NCBI RefSeq assembly: GCF_022829295.1
Contig: NZ_JAKSYH010000251.1
Span: 40,951-104,950 of the forward strand
DNA: 64,000 bases
Direction: 5' to 3'
From: Methylobacterium sp. J-088
GTDB taxonomy: Bacteria > Pseudomonadota > Alphaproteobacteria > Rhizobiales > Beijerinckiaceae
The notes under the pieces are model-generated. The model was not told where the DNA came from. It was given only the letters and a program-made list of their open reading frames with translations, and made no database searches. Each line of letters begins with the position of its first letter. Positions within the stretch are counted from its first letter, which is position 1. A program made the position numbers and the translations under genes. Positions 42,902 through 51,938 of this stretch are shown here, in pieces.

Positions 42902-43294
42902 TCAATGCAGGCTGCGGCGGACGTGCGGGCTGTCGAGGGAGAAGGCGGGGATCTCAGCCTCGAAGCTCTCACCGGCCACCGTCGCCATGGTGTAGCTGCC
43001 GGCCATCAACCCGTCGGGCGTGTTGAGCGGGCATCCGCTCGTGTAGCAGAAGGACTCGCCGGGCTCCAGCACGGGCTGTTTGCCGACCACGCCTGTGCCA
43101 CGCACCTCTTGGCAGGAGCCGTGCCCGTCGATGATGCGCCAGTGGCGCGAGCGGAGCTGGACCTGCTCGCTACCGTTGTTCACGATCTCGACCGTATAGG
43201 CAAAGAAATAGCGACTCTCACCCGGCGAAGATTCCTCTTCGACGAAGCGAGACTGGACGGTGACACTAATTCCCCGCGTCTCGGCCTTGTACAT
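42902..43294 (-). CDS. apaG: ApaG-domain protein
   Basis: A 130-residue beta-sandwich protein related to CorD/ApaG. The characteristic parts are FFAYTVEIVNNGSEQVQLRS, HWRIIDGHG, VRGTGVVGKQPVLEPGESFC and MAGSYTMATVAGESFEAEIP. I chose ATG 43294; 41 further codons of open frame lie upstream but do not match the family. The function of ApaG is uncertain (magnesium/cobalt resistance and phosphate binding have been linked). It is divergent from dcd. Confidence 0.92.
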   Translation of the reverse strand: MYKAETRGISVTVQSRFVEEESSPGESRYFFAYTVEIVNNGSEQVQLRSRHWRIIDGHGSCQEVRGTGVVGKQPVLEPGESFCYTSGCPLNTPDGLMAGSYTMATVAGESFEAEIPAFSLDSPHVRRSLH

Positions 43295-43568
43295 CGCCCT
43301 ATTTGGCCCTTCTTGCGGACGGTACGATTCGCGAAGCAGAATGAAACGCGGTTCCTGCGCCGTGGTAGTTGGCTGTGGAATCCCCGTCAATTGCGGCTGA
43401 CTACCTCGCGCGGCCACGAAGCGCGCACGGGTCCGCTGCTTCGGCCTGTCCTATTTCGGCTACGCTGTGATGGGGGGAGGGACCGGTTAAGGCCGCGTTA
43501 GCCAGTCCCGGAGGAAAACGGAGGCGGACGCGGACCGGCCGGCGGCGCGCAAGAGAGGTATAGGCGCG

Positions 43569-44693
43569 ATGACAGCGGGTGCAGCCACGGACGGGTCCCA
43601 TGCGGACGCCGGCAGCCGAAGCGGCATCCTGCCGGCTCAGGCCATCGCGGCGCTGGCGCGGGCGGGCGGGATCCGCACCGGGAGCCCGTTCGCGGCCGAT
43701 CAGATTCAGCCGGCCAGCATCGACCTGCGCCTCGGCGACACCGCCTACCGGGTGCGCACGAGCTTCCTGCCGGGGGCCGGCCGCACGGTGCAGGCCTGCG
43801 TCGAACGCCTGGCCCTGCACACGATCGACCTGCGGCCGGGCGCGGTTCTCGAGACCGGCTGCGTCTACATCGCGGAGTTGCAGGAGCGTCTGGCGCTGCC
43901 CGGCGACCTCGCAGCGGCGGCCAATCCCAAAAGCTCCACCGGGCGCATCGATGTGTTCACCCGCGTGATCACCGACCGGGGCGAGGCCTTCGATCAGGTC
44001 GAGCCAGGCTATGACGGCCCACTCTACGCCGAGATTTCGCCGCGCACCTTCCCGGTCTTGGTCCGCACCGGCTCGCGCCTGTCCCAGATTCGCTTCCGCC
44101 GCGGGGCGCCGCGGCTGAACGAGACCGAGCTCGGCCTGCTCCACGCCCGCTCGGCCCTGGTCGATGTGGGCAATCCGTCCCTCCAGGGGGGCGTGGCGGT
44201 CTCGGTCGACCTCGCCGGGTTCGACGGGTTGATCGGCTACCGGGCGAAGCGCCACACCGGGCTCGTGGATGTCGACGCCCCCGGTCGCCATCGCGCGGCC
44301 GACTTCTGGGAGCCGCTGGCGGCCGACGGATCGGGCAGCCTGATCCTTGATCCCGGCCAGTTCTACATCCTGGCCTCCAAGGAGGCCGTGCAGGTCCCGC
44401 CGGACCACGCCGCCGAGATGGTGCCGTTCGATCCCCTGGTCGGCGAGTTCCGGGTCCATTATGCGGGCTTCTTCGATCCGGGCTTCGGCTATGCCGGGGC
44501 GGGGGGCGCAGGGGCGCGCGCCGTGCTGGAGGTGCGCTCGCGCGACGTGCCGTTCCTGCTGGAGGATGGCCAGATCGTCGGCCGCCTCGTCTACGAGCGC
44601 ATGCTCGACGTGCCGGAGACCCTCTATGGCGCGGGCGCCGGCTCGAACTATCAGGCGCAGGGGCTCAAGCTCTCGAAGCACTTCGTCCTGTAG
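43569..44693 (+). CDS. dcd: 2'-Deoxycytidine 5'-triphosphate deaminase, double-length form
   Basis: Deaminates dCTP to dUTP for thymidylate synthesis. The 374 residues are about twice the length of the E. coli enzyme and consist of two Dcd-like halves, a form known from alphaproteobacteria. The first half has IQPASIDLRLGDTAYRV and NPKSSTGRIDVFTRVITDRG with the catalytic Glu region; the second has DFWEPLAADG and EMVPFDPLVGEFRVHYAGFF. ATG 43569 precedes a variable 20-residue tail. The Lrp gene starts 33 nt after the stop. Confidence 0.92.
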   Translation: MTAGAATDGSHADAGSRSGILPAQAIAALARAGGIRTGSPFAADQIQPASIDLRLGDTAYRVRTSFLPGAGRTVQACVERLALHTIDLRPGAVLETGCVYIAELQERLALPGDLAAAANPKSSTGRIDVFTRVITDRGEAFDQVEPGYDGPLYAEISPRTFPVLVRTGSRLSQIRFRRGAPRLNETELGLLHARSALVDVGNPSLQGGVAVSVDLAGFDGLIGYRAKRHTGLVDVDAPGRHRAADFWEPLAADGSGSLILDPGQFYILASKEAVQVPPDHAAEMVPFDPLVGEFRVHYAGFFDPGFGYAGAGGAGARAVLEVRSRDVPFLLEDGQIVGRLVYERMLDVPETLYGAGAGSNYQAQGLKLSKHFVL

Positions 44694-44726
44694 CGCTGGG
44701 ACCCGCGGGACAGGAGCCTGGATCGC

Positions 44727-45188
44727 ATGGACGCGGTGGACCGGAAGATCCTGGACATCCTCCAACAGGACGCGACGCTGCCCGTGGCCGAGCTCGCCGA
44801 GCGGGTCGGCATCAGCGCCGCGCCGTGCTGGCGCCGGGTGAAGAAGCTCGAAGCCTCCGGGGTGATCCGCGGCCGGGTCGCGCTGGTCGACCGCCGCAAG
44901 GTCAACGTGCCGACGACGGTGTTCGTGGCTGTGAAGGCGCCGCGCCACGCCGCCGACTGGTCCGAGGCGTTCCGCAGGATCGTGGCCGACTTCCCGGAGA
45001 TCGTCGAGGCGTGGCGCCTGACCGGCGAGATCGATTATCTGCTGCGCATCGTTGTGCCCGACATCGAGGCCTACGACGCCGTCTATCAGCGGCTCATTGC
45101 CAAGCTCGAGTTTTCGAACCTGTCGTCCTCCATCGCCATGGAGGAGATGAAGTACACGACCGCGGTCCCGACGCTTTACGTGGGGTGA
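44727..45188 (+). CDS. Lrp/AsnC-family transcriptional regulator
   Basis: A 153-residue feast/famine regulator. The helix-turn-helix is MDAVDRKILDILQQDATLPV with AERVGISAAPCWRRVKKLEA, and the ligand-binding RAM domain starts near TTVFVAVKAPRHAADWSEAF and ends MKYTTAVPTLYVG. It is convergent with a cysteine dioxygenase gene 15 nt away and downstream of dcd. Its target genes are not evident from the sequence. Confidence 0.92.
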   Translation: MDAVDRKILDILQQDATLPVAELAERVGISAAPCWRRVKKLEASGVIRGRVALVDRRKVNVPTTVFVAVKAPRHAADWSEAFRRIVADFPEIVEAWRLTGEIDYLLRIVVPDIEAYDAVYQRLIAKLEFSNLSSSIAMEEMKYTTAVPTLYVG

Positions 45189-45203
45189 GGCAGAAGTGAC
45201 GCC

Positions 45204-45725
45204 TCAGCCCGCGGCAATTTCGTAGGTCCGGTGGATCGAAGAAGCCTGGGCCCGGTGATCGTAGCCGTAGACGTGGATCGAGACCGCAGCCTCCGGCCCG
45301 TCATTGGCGATCCGGTGCAGGTTCGGCCCTGAGGGCATCATACAGGCGACGAAGCCGGGTTGGCGGACGGTGTCCAGGGTCGCGACCGCATGCGTGGCGC
45401 TGATCGGCCGATACCACGTCTCACGCAGCGAACCGCGCAGCAGCCCGAAGCAGCACGAGCAGTGATGATCGTGCACCGGCGTCACCGTGCCGGGCGCCCA
45501 CACCATCGCCCACACGCTGATCGTCTCGGTACCGAACAGCAGGTTGCGGCTGAGGCCCTCGCCCTGGCCGACGAGGCGGGACGGATCGAGGAGTTCCGGC
45601 CGGGACAGGAGCCGCAACAGCGTCTTCCGCGCGGCGGCGAGATAGGCCTCCGGCGCATGACGCGCCGACACCGCAAGATCTGTCATCATCGCCGCAACTT
45701 CAGCGGAGGTGACCGAATGCGCCAT
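45204..45725 (-). CDS. Cysteine dioxygenase-family cupin protein
   Basis: A 173-residue cupin. The iron-binding His appear in VTPVHDHHCSCCFGLLRGSL, and the third in GPNLHRIANDG; the core SVWAMVWAPGT and SIHVYGYD fit bacterial cysteine dioxygenases, which oxidise cysteine to cysteine sulfinate. I chose ATG 45725 (MAHSVTSAEV). The neighbouring Lrp-type regulator is convergent and might respond to amino acids, but a link is speculative. Confidence 0.85.
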   Translation of the reverse strand: MAHSVTSAEVAAMMTDLAVSARHAPEAYLAAARKTLLRLLSRPELLDPSRLVGQGEGLSRNLLFGTETISVWAMVWAPGTVTPVHDHHCSCCFGLLRGSLRETWYRPISATHAVATLDTVRQPGFVACMMPSGPNLHRIANDGPEAAVSIHVYGYDHRAQASSIHRTYEIAAG

Positions 45726-45909
45726 GTCAGATCTCCTTCGCTGCATCCCTCGCAGCGATGGCTATCGTATCGCGGACGTTCCGCCGCGTGTTTGCGTTGT
45801 TTCCGCGACTGACCGAGGACGGCGCAATCGAATTGCGTAGCCGGCGGCTTTCGAGAAACGTCATTGCGCGACCCGGTGATCAACGTGAGACCGGGCGCCC
45901 GCTGATCGA

Positions 45910-46968
45910 TCAGGACCCTTCGACTGCACGCGCAAAGGCGTGAACCAGAATTGAGTCCAGCTTGCCCTCCATGCCCCGAAGGATCCCCATGGCGGCGACA
46001 GCCGGCAGGGGCGCCCGGTAGGGACGGCGCTCGACCAGGGCCGCGTAGACGTCGCAAATCGTGATGAGCCGGACGATGTCGGGGATGGAATCACCCCGCA
46101 GCCCGTCCGGGTAGCCTGTACCATCGAGCATCTCGTGGTGATGACGGACCACGGTGAGCACGGGCTCGTCGAACCCGCCGGCCTGGATCAGGATCGCGTG
46201 GCCGACAGCCGCATGCTCGCGCATCACGGCCCGCTCGTGCGTGTCCAGCGGGCCCGGCTTGTTCAAGATCTCCAGGGGGATCCGGGCCTTACCGACATCG
46301 TGGACAAGGGCGGCGCGCACGAGCTGCTGGCGGTCCGCCACCGAGAAGCCGAGATCGATCGCGAAGGCCGCCGCAAGACCGGTCACCAGCAGGCAATGCT
46401 GGTAGGTGGCGTCGTCGTAAGCCCGAACGGTCGCCAGCCAGGACCCGAGGCCACCGACGCCGACCGCCTCGATCACCGGTTCCAGGCCCTCGTCGATCCG
46501 CGCGGCATCGACAGCCCCCGATCTGCGGGCGGCATCGAACAGATCGGCGATGACCGCGCCCGTCGCACCGGCGGCCCTGGCGACGGGGGATGGGCCGGGC
46601 TTCAGTCGCTCCCGCTCCGCTGATCCGATCTGGGTCCGAAGGGCCGCCACGATGGTGTCGACCGGCGTCTCGGCAGGCAGGCAGAGGCGCGATCCGAGCC
46701 CCCGGGCCGCCGACAGGCTGCGCTGCCCCATGCTGCGCATCAGAAACACACGCGGCAGGCCGGGTGCGTTCGCGATGATGGCCCGCAGGCCGGTCAGCGG
46801 CGAGGGCTGCAACAAGTCGAGATCGACCACGAGCGCGCGATGCGGGCCGGGGGGCGGGGTCTCCGAGGCGCCCAGCACCGTACAGGGGGCGATCCCCTGC
46901 AGGGCGCCCAGGAGATCGGAGCGGACCGGTTGCTGGTCGGTGTAAAGGACGAGGTTGCCCGCGTGCAT
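45910..46968 (-). CDS. HD-GYP domain protein with degenerate receiver domain
   Basis: A 352-residue putative cyclic-di-GMP phosphodiesterase. The C-terminal HD-GYP domain is complete: first His in YQHCLLVTGLAAAF, HDVGKARIP, EHAAVGHAIL and HHHEMLDGTGYPDGL. The N-terminal 120 residues resemble a receiver fold (ALVVDLDLLQPSP, RVFLMRS) but lack the usual Lys after the fifth strand, so it is probably a pseudo-receiver. I chose ATG 46968. It lies downstream of pgl on the same strand with a gap of 103 nt and is likely a separate gene. Confidence 0.85.
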   Translation of the reverse strand: MHAGNLVLYTDQQPVRSDLLGALQGIAPCTVLGASETPPPGPHRALVVDLDLLQPSPLTGLRAIIANAPGLPRVFLMRSMGQRSLSAARGLGSRLCLPAETPVDTIVAALRTQIGSAERERLKPGPSPVARAAGATGAVIADLFDAARRSGAVDAARIDEGLEPVIEAVGVGGLGSWLATVRAYDDATYQHCLLVTGLAAAFAIDLGFSVADRQQLVRAALVHDVGKARIPLEILNKPGPLDTHERAVMREHAAVGHAILIQAGGFDEPVLTVVRHHHEMLDGTGYPDGLRGDSIPDIVRLITICDVYAALVERRPYRAPLPAVAAMGILRGMEGKLDSILVHAFARAVEGS

Positions 46969-47071
46969 CTCACCCGGCTTCGCAACGGCTGGCGCCACCC
47001 CGTGATCGGCGCGACGCCATTGTTCGGTACAGGCTAGCGCACCAGCCTTGCCAGATCGTAATGACCCGGGT

Positions 47072-47797
47072 TCAGCCCGCCGCCGCCCCGTCGAGCAGCC
47101 ACGCGATCTCGCCCGCGCTGGTGACGCGGCCCGCCGGCAGGTCCTCGCCGGCGGCGAGACGGGCTAAAGCCGCACGCTTTCCCGCGCCGGTCACGAGGAA
47201 CAGCACGTGCCGGGACGAGGCCAACGCCGAAAACGTCAGGGTGATGCGCGGCACGAACGGCGCTAGCCCGGCCTCGGGCACCGGCGCGACCAAACGTTGC
47301 GTCTCCGCCACGGCCGGCTTGCCGGGGAACAGCGAGGCAGTGTGCCCGTCCTCGCCAAGGCCGAGGACCACAAGATCGAACAGGGGGTGAGCGGGATCGA
47401 GCGTGTCGGCACCGTAAAAATCCAGCAGCGTGCGCTCGTAGGCGCGGGCGCCGGCCTCCGCTCCCGCATCCGAGGGAATAAAGTGCAGATGCGTCGGCGG
47501 GATCGCGGCGCCGTGGCCGAACGCCTCCCGGACCATGCCGACGTTGCTGCGCGCGTCGTCCCAAGGGACGACCCGGTCGTCGCCGAAGAACCAGTGGATC
47601 CGCTCCCACGGCACCCTACTGGCGTAGTCTGGTCCGGCCAGGAGGCCATAGAGCACCTTCGGCGTCGATCCGCCGGAGAGGCAGATCGCGATGCGCTCAG
47701 ACTGGTTCTCGCCGCAGGCCACGATCAGCCGCTCGGCCGCCTCGCGGGCGATGGCCTGCGGATCCGTCAGGACATGGGTGACGGCAGGAAGGCTCAT
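47072..47797 (-). CDS. pgl: 6-Phosphogluconolactonase
   Basis: Hydrolyses 6-phosphogluconolactone in the oxidative pentose-phosphate pathway. The 241-residue product has the NagB/Pgl motifs ICLSGGSTPKVLYGLLAG, WFFGDDRVVPWDDARSNVGM and VVLGLGEDGHTASLFPG. It starts 9 nt after the gnd stop, in the operon tkt-tal/pgi-gnd-pgl. zwf, the enzyme just before it in the pathway, is not in the window. Confidence 0.95.
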   Translation of the reverse strand: MSLPAVTHVLTDPQAIAREAAERLIVACGENQSERIAICLSGGSTPKVLYGLLAGPDYASRVPWERIHWFFGDDRVVPWDDARSNVGMVREAFGHGAAIPPTHLHFIPSDAGAEAGARAYERTLLDFYGADTLDPAHPLFDLVVLGLGEDGHTASLFPGKPAVAETQRLVAPVPEAGLAPFVPRITLTFSALASSRHVLFLVTGAGKRAALARLAAGEDLPAGRVTSAGEIAWLLDGAAAG

Positions 47798-47806
47798 CGG
47801 GCGCCC

Positions 47807-48784
<978 letters not shown>

Positions 48785-48807
48785 CGCTGCTCTCCTCCGG
48801 ATTTTTT

Positions 48808-48917
48808 CTCCCCCTAGCGGGGAGGGGTCAGGGGTGGGGGTGGTTCAGAATCGAGCGACGCGTTTTATTCTGCGCCACCCCCACCTCCGGCTCCCCCCGC
48901 AAGGGGGAGGAGAGAAG
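48808..48917 (-). repeat. GC-rich palindromic repeat, copy D2
   Basis: Lies in the tal/pgi-gnd gap. Its left arm is the inverted form of the CACCCCCACCCCTGACCCCT half seen in D1 and D3, its right arm a diverged direct form; the whole can fold into a long hairpin. Confidence 0.6.
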
Positions 48918-48922
48918 GGTGC

Positions 48923-51769
48923 CTAAGCCACCGCAGCCTTCAACGCCGCCGTGATGCGCTTCAGGCCGGTCTCAAGATCGCCCTTGATGTGGACCCGCAG
49001 CGCCCGCCGGCCGCGCTCGGCCAACACCGCGAAATCGCCCCGTGCCTGCGCGGCCACTACGGTGGTGAAGCCGAGCTTTCGGCCGGGGATCGGCAGGTCC
49101 TGCGACGGATCGGCGGTGATCTGCAGGAACACGCCGGTATCCGGGCCGCCCTTGTAGGCTTGGCCGGTGGAGTGGAGGAACCGCGGCCCGAATTCCAGGC
49201 AGGTCGCGACCTTCCGGCCATCCCGGATGGCGATCCGCGCTTCCTGCAGGATGCCGGCGGTCCGTTCGTCGCGCGGCACGTAGGCGAGGAGGGCGAGGTA
49301 ATCCCCGTCCTTCAGCCGGGCGACCTGCGCCTTAAGCGCTACGTCCAGCCCGTGCGAGGCCTGCTTCAGCCCCTCGGCGTTCTTCGGATCGGCGTAGAGG
49401 GCGATCGTATCGTCCGCGAACAGCGGCGTCTCGGAGGGCAGGGACCCGCTGGCCTCGGCCTCGGCGAACAGCTTCTTCGTCTCGACCTTGCTTGCCTCGA
49501 CATCCGGCTGATCGAACGGGTTGATGCCAAGCACTCCGCCCGCCACCGCGGTCGCCATCTCCAGGCGGTAGAATTCCTGCGGCAGCTGCTCGATGGAATC
49601 GAGGGTGATCCGGGCGATCGGGTGCCCGTCGCGCTCCAGGGCGCGCAGGGCGTCATCCTGTGCCACCGCGGCCCCGCCGTCGAGGCGCAGGTAGAGGAAG
49701 AACCGGTCGTGGCCGTAGACGGCCGGGACACCGACGGGCTCACCGTCCACCGGCACCAAGCCCTTGCCCTGCTTGCCGGTCGATTCCGCGATGAGCTGCT
49801 CGGCCCAGGCGCCGAAGCTGTCGATCGCAGGCGACGCGATGACCGTCACCTTGTCCCGCCCCGCGAGCGCCGCCGCACCCAGTGCGGTGCCGAGCAGAAC
49901 GCCGGGGTTCACGGCCGGGGGGACCACCGGCCCACAGGAGCGGACCATGACGCGGGCAGTCTCCAGCATCGCCTTCACGTCGAGGCCCATGGCGGCGGCC
50001 GGCACCAGCCCGAAGGCCGAGAGCACCGAGTAGCGCCCGCCGATCTGCTTCACCCCGTAGAAGATTTTTTTGAACCCATCCGCCTTGGCGGCGCGCTCCA
50101 TGTCGGAGCCCGGATCCGTGACCGCCACGAAGTGCTCGCCGGCCATCTCGCCGAGCACGTCCTTCGCGCGGCTCAGGAAGTAGTCGCGAAACACGTTGGG
50201 CTCCAGCGTGGAGCCGGACTTCGAAGCGACGATGAACAGCGTCTTGCCGAGATCGATGCTCGCCTCCAGGGCGCGCACCTGATCCGGGTGAGTCGAATCG
50301 AGGATCTGAAGCTTCGGGAAACCCTCACGCTGGCCGTAGGTCAGACTCAGAACCTCCGGGCCGAGGCTCGATCCGCCCATGCCCAGCACCACCGCATCGG
50401 TGAAGCCCTGGCTCTTCACCCAATCTGAGAACGCTGCGTAGTCGGCGGCCTTCTCAAGCTCCTCCTCGACGATGTGCAGCCAGCCGAGCCAGCCCGCCTC
50501 GTCTTGGCCGGACCAAACCGTGGCGTCACCCGCCCAGAGCCGGCGGATCGCGCCGCTGGCGCGCCAGGATTCGACGGTCTTCTTCGCTTCGTTCGCCAAC
50601 GTCTCCTCGAGTGCGAGGCTCTGGCCGTCGAGGCGGTGGCCCAGCAGCGCCGCGCGCTTGCCGGCGACAGCCCCGAGCAGATTGTCGGCAGCGTCGATGA
50701 AGAGCTGGACGCCCTCTCGCACCAGTTGCTCGGCGATCTTTTCGATGTCGACGCCGGTGCGGGCGAGGCGGGCCATCACGGCCTCGGCGCCCGGCACGTC
50801 CTCCTCGATCGTCGCCCGCACCACGCCGTGGTCGCGAAACGCGTCCATGGTGGCCGGCGGCATGGTGTTGACGGTGTTCGGGCCGATCAGCTCTTCGACG
50901 TAGAGCACGTCGGAATAGGCCTTGTTCTTCACGCCGGTCGAGGCCCAGAGCAACCGCTGCGCCTTGGCGCCCTTCTCGGCCAGCGCTGTCCACTTCGGCT
51001 CTGCGAAGATCGACCGGTAGCGCTGATAGGCGAGCTTAGCGTTAGCGATCGCCACCTTCCCCTTGAGCTGTTCCAGGGCGATCTTCTCGTCCGGGTCGTT
51101 AGCCTGGGCGATCTTCTCGTCCAGCAGCTTGTCGACCAGCACGTCGATGCGGCTGATGAAGAAGCTTGCCACGCTGGCGATCCGCGAGACGTCGTGCCCG
51201 GCCCTAGCGCGCGCGTCGAGACCGTCGACGAACGCACGAGCCACCGCCTCGTAGGCCTCCTGCGAGAACAGCAGGGTGACGTTGATCGAAATCCCCTCGG
51301 CGGTGAGCTGACGGATCGCCGGGATGCCCTCGGGCGTGGCCGGAACCTTCACCATCAGGTTGTCGCGCGACACTGCCTTATGCAGGCGCCGTGCCTCGGT
51401 CAGCGTCTCCTCGGTGTCGAGGGCGAGGTAGGGCGAGACCTCCAGGCTGACGTAGCCGTCGGCGCCGTCGCTCGCCTCGTAGACCGGGCGCAGCTCGTCG
51501 GCGGCGGCCTGGATGTCCGCGATGGCCAAGCCCTCGTAAAGGTCGATGACCCGGCTGTCGCCGGTCTCCTGCACGGCCTTGATGCTCGCATCGTACTCGT
51601 CCGAGTGGCCGATCGCCTTCTCGAAGATCGACGGGTTGGAGGTGACGCCGCGCAGGCCGTCCCGCTCCACGAGCTGCTTGAGTTCACCCTTCTCGATGAA
51701 GCCCCGGGCCACGAAATCGAGCCAGACCGCTTGATCCTGTTCGTCGTGCAGGGCCTTGAGCGCGTTCAT
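48923..51769 (-). CDS. Bifunctional transaldolase / phosphoglucose isomerase
   Basis: A 948-residue fusion. The N-terminal half (about residues 1-360) is transaldolase: GVTSNPSIFEKAIGHSDEYD, the Schiff-base Lys region DNLMVKVPATPEGIPAIRQL, and INVTLLFSQEAYEAVARAFV. The C-terminal half (about 390-948) is phosphoglucose isomerase: VVLGMGGSSLGPEVLSLTYG and SKSGSTLEPNVFRDYF. Both halves keep their key motifs, so both activities are expected. I chose ATG 51769; 30 more codons of open frame lie within a repeat. Repeats of the D family flank the gene on both sides. Confidence 0.95.
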   Translation of the reverse strand: MNALKALHDEQDQAVWLDFVARGFIEKGELKQLVERDGLRGVTSNPSIFEKAIGHSDEYDASIKAVQETGDSRVIDLYEGLAIADIQAAADELRPVYEASDGADGYVSLEVSPYLALDTEETLTEARRLHKAVSRDNLMVKVPATPEGIPAIRQLTAEGISINVTLLFSQEAYEAVARAFVDGLDARARAGHDVSRIASVASFFISRIDVLVDKLLDEKIAQANDPDEKIALEQLKGKVAIANAKLAYQRYRSIFAEPKWTALAEKGAKAQRLLWASTGVKNKAYSDVLYVEELIGPNTVNTMPPATMDAFRDHGVVRATIEEDVPGAEAVMARLARTGVDIEKIAEQLVREGVQLFIDAADNLLGAVAGKRAALLGHRLDGQSLALEETLANEAKKTVESWRASGAIRRLWAGDATVWSGQDEAGWLGWLHIVEEELEKAADYAAFSDWVKSQGFTDAVVLGMGGSSLGPEVLSLTYGQREGFPKLQILDSTHPDQVRALEASIDLGKTLFIVASKSGSTLEPNVFRDYFLSRAKDVLGEMAGEHFVAVTDPGSDMERAAKADGFKKIFYGVKQIGGRYSVLSAFGLVPAAAMGLDVKAMLETARVMVRSCGPVVPPAVNPGVLLGTALGAAALAGRDKVTVIASPAIDSFGAWAEQLIAESTGKQGKGLVPVDGEPVGVPAVYGHDRFFLYLRLDGGAAVAQDDALRALERDGHPIARITLDSIEQLPQEFYRLEMATAVAGGVLGINPFDQPDVEASKVETKKLFAEAEASGSLPSETPLFADDTIALYADPKNAEGLKQASHGLDVALKAQVARLKDGDYLALLAYVPRDERTAGILQEARIAIRDGRKVATCLEFGPRFLHSTGQAYKGGPDTGVFLQITADPSQDLPIPGRKLGFTTVVAAQARGDFAVLAERGRRALRVHIKGDLETGLKRITAALKAAVA

Positions 51770-51816
51770 GTCGGTTCCTCGTCTCGCGTGCCGCGTTCCG
51801 CACCCGGAACGCGCTC

Positions 51817-51926
51817 TCCTCCCCCTTGTGGGGAGGAGTTGGAGGTGGGTGTGGTTCAAGTGGCACCGGAACGTTCAATCCTGTACCACCCCCACCCCTG
51901 ACCCCTCCCCGCAAGGGGGAGGGGAA
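51817..51926 (+). repeat. GC-rich palindromic repeat, copy D3
   Basis: Lies in the tkt-tal/pgi gap. It contains the CACCCCCACCCCTGACCCCT half followed by CCCCGCAAGGGGG, and a degenerate inverted copy at its left end, so it can fold into a large hairpin. Confidence 0.6.
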
Positions 51927-51938
51927 ATGGCGCCGAGC

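Noticed and set aside
48989..51901. Plus-strand open frames of about 480 codons opposite tal-pgi
   Set aside because: Mirror frames of the fusion enzyme; no family match.
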